DNA from: DATFCK01 sp045809745
GTDB taxonomy: Bacteria; Verrucomicrobiota; Verrucomicrobiia; Chthoniobacterales; UBA10450
NCBI GenBank assembly: GCA_045809745.1
Contig: JBJMXE010000006.1
Location: forward strand, 1 to 14,970
Direction of reading: 5' to 3'
DNA: 14,970 nt
Shown here: in pieces, positions 14,403 to 14,970 of the stretch
Layout of the letters: each line of letters begins with the position of its first letter
Numbering within the stretch: the stretch's first letter is position 1
The notes under the pieces: model-generated
The model's database searches: none
What the model was told of the DNA's origin: nothing
Seen by the model: the letters and a program-made list of their open reading frames with translations, nothing else
Translations under genes and position numbers: made by a program

Positions 14403-14493
14403 GGTGAGGTGGCTGAGTGGTCGAAAGCAGCGCTTTGCTAAAGCGCCGTACCTCAAAAGGGTACCGAGGGTTCGAATCCCTCCCTCACCGCCA
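14403..14493 (+). tRNA. tRNA-Ser (anticodon GCU), CCA encoded
   Basis: A complete class II tRNA of 91 bases. The acceptor stem is GGTGAGG (14403-14409) with CCTCACC (14483-14489), discriminator G14490 and encoded CCA (14491-14493). The anticodon stem GCGCT/AGCGC encloses the loop TTGCTAA, anticodon GCT, which reads AGC/AGU serine codons. The long variable arm GTACC/GGTAC, expected for tRNA-Ser, and the T arm GAGGG-TTCGAAT-CCCTC are intact. The D arm includes GGCTGAGTGG. The tail from 14475 onward is the beginning of the first unit of a tandem repeat, so the repeat boundary falls inside the T loop. A 137-codon open frame across the gene is an artefact of tRNA sequence. Confidence 0.97.
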
Positions 14494-14573
14494 TGTCAAA
14501 GCATATGGCAAATCCATCGCGATCGTCAGGTCCAAGGGCTTGCCAAACCGGAGATTCGAACTGCAGTTCGACT

Positions 14574-14661
14574 GGTGGGGCGCGTTACGCGCAAGGGTTA
14601 TCAGCGAAGCTCTAAAACCAGAGCCAGCCCAAAGTGCTGGATAATCCCTCCCTCACCGCCA
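14574..14661 (+). ncRNA. Hypothetical tRNA-like RNA, repeat junction 1
   Basis: GGTGGGG (14574-14580) can pair with the copied acceptor strand CCTCACC (14651-14657) as a 7-bp stem with one G-U, followed by G and CCA as in tRNA-Ser. Between them lie a hairpin CGCG-TTA-CGCG (14581-14591) and a long arm, 14594-14606 with 14635-14649: 13 pairs with two bulged bases, capped by GCTCT-AAAACC-AGAGC (14609-14624). The total is 88 nt, close to the 91 nt of the tRNA. There is no recognisable anticodon arm or T loop. This is a fold drawn by hand, with no evidence of expression. Confidence 0.3.
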
Positions 14662-14740
14662 TGTCAAAGCATATGGCAAATCCATCGCGATCGTCAGGTC
14701 CAACGCTTGGCAAATTGGAGATTCGAACTGCAGTTCGACT

Positions 14741-14828
14741 GGTGGGGCGCGTTACGCGCAAGGGTTATCAGCGAAGCTCTAAAACCAGAGCCAGCCCAAA
14801 GCGCTGGATAATCCCTCCCTCACCGCCA
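14741..14828 (+). ncRNA. Hypothetical tRNA-like RNA, repeat junction 2
   Basis: The same 88-nt fold as the copy at 14574-14661, from GGTGGGG (14741-14747) to CCTCACC-G-CCA (14818-14828). One base differs in the long arm: the G-U pair of copy 1 is a G-C pair here, so the helix is kept. A third copy begins at 14908 and is cut by the window end. Confidence 0.3.
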
Positions 14829-14970
14829 TGTCAAAGCATATGGCAAATCCATCGCGATTGTCAGGTCCAACGCTTGGCAAATTGGAGATTCGAACTGCAG
14901 TTCGACTGGTGGGGCGCGTTACGCGCAAGGGTTATCAGCGAAGCTCTAAAACCAGAGCCAGCCCAAAGCG

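Larger units (their letters stand above)
14475..14970 (+). repeat. Tandem 167/168-base repeats, each carrying the tRNA-Ser 3' tail
   Basis: Three units: 14475-14642 (168 bases), 14643-14809 (167) and 14810 to the window end (161, cut). Each starts AATCCCTCCCTCACCGCCA, the last part of the T loop, T stem, acceptor strand, discriminator and CCA of tRNA-Ser. Units 2 and 3 differ at one visible base (C14693 region: GATCG versus GATTG). Unit 1 differs from them in a short block about 14532-14550 and at one base near 14635. Each unit also holds a perfect 16-base palindrome, a GCGCG-TTA-CGCGC hairpin and a GCTCT/AGAGC hairpin. The layout parallels the E. coli tyrT distal repeats, where roughly 178-base units start with a tRNA-Tyr tail and give rtT RNA; the sequences are not claimed to be homologous. 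The array continues past the window. No convincing coding sequence. Confidence 0.95.

Noticed and set aside
14493..14615. 40-codon ATG frame in repeat unit 1, starting on the A of CCA, reminiscent of the small tpr protein of E. coli tyrT
   Set aside because: Units 2 and 3 have a one-base deletion before the middle of this frame, so the peptide is not kept. No Shine-Dalgarno is present. More likely fortuitous.
14401..14811. Open frame of 136 codons across the tRNA and repeats
   Set aside because: It starts in the tRNA acceptor stem and reads tRNA and tandem repeat sequence. The frame does not repeat in step because units are 167/168 bases. No ribosome site and no family resemblance.
14475..14970. 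Attachment-site duplication of an integrated element at the tRNA 3' end
   Set aside because: Direct repeats of a tRNA tail often mark att sites, but here the whole 167-base unit is tandem with no integrase or cargo between copies. It cannot be excluded beyond the window edge.
14475..14970. CRISPR array
   Set aside because: Units are contiguous and nearly identical over their full length, with no unique spacers and no cas genes.

Overview
The window is a bacterial chromosome segment, GC-rich by eye and almost fully coding. It most resembles Verrucomicrobiota, possibly a soil Spartobacteria/Chthoniobacterales lineage. That placement rests on the Bacteroidetes/Chlamydiae/Verrucomicrobia-type succinate dehydrogenase (one five-helix cytochrome b558 subunit with a long flavoprotein starting LDAKIPSGP), an lpxA gene (lipid A, so Gram-negative), and short palindromic repeats scattered between genes. 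It is inference; no 16S or marker search was possible.

Layout, left to right. (1) The 3' part of pyrE on + (1-537). (2) sdhC-sdhA-sdhB on + (648-4414), complex II of the TCA cycle and respiratory chain, with each junction in this operon filled by an inverted-repeat element. (3) ispE on - (4579-5427), MEP-pathway isoprenoid synthesis. (4) A tight + strand cluster at 5489-9646: pyrF, a LipM/LplA-type lipoyl-domain acyltransferase, a long-chain polyprenyl diphosphate synthase, radC and lpxA; radC and lpxA overlap by 4 bases. (5) A - strand block at 9758-14238, read right to left: moeA, a MarR regulator, a TolC-type outer-membrane efflux protein and a PgeF/YfiH-type protein. (6) tRNA-Ser(GCU) on + (14403-14493), followed without a gap by a tandem array of 167/168-base units that runs off the end of the window.

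The proteins are mostly housekeeping and fit together loosely. IspE makes isoprenoid precursors, and the polyprenyl synthase probably makes the quinone tail that SDH reduces. The lipoyl transferase serves 2-oxo acid dehydrogenases that feed the same TCA cycle. pyrE and pyrF are the last two steps of UMP synthesis.

The most interesting region is the right end. Each tandem unit starts with the 3' tail of tRNA-Ser (second half of the T arm, 3' acceptor strand, discriminator G and CCA). This copies the architecture of the E. coli tyrT locus with its rtT repeats, but uses a different tRNA and a different sequence. Each complete repeat interval can also be folded on paper into an 88-nt tRNA-sized structure: a 7-bp acceptor-like stem using the copied tail, a small hairpin and a long bulged arm, ending in GCCA. 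Other points of interest are a three-armed inverted-repeat element between sdhA and sdhB, a possibly leaderless sdhC transcript, near absence of Shine-Dalgarno sequences, and an LpxA with Tyr in place of a conserved active-site His.
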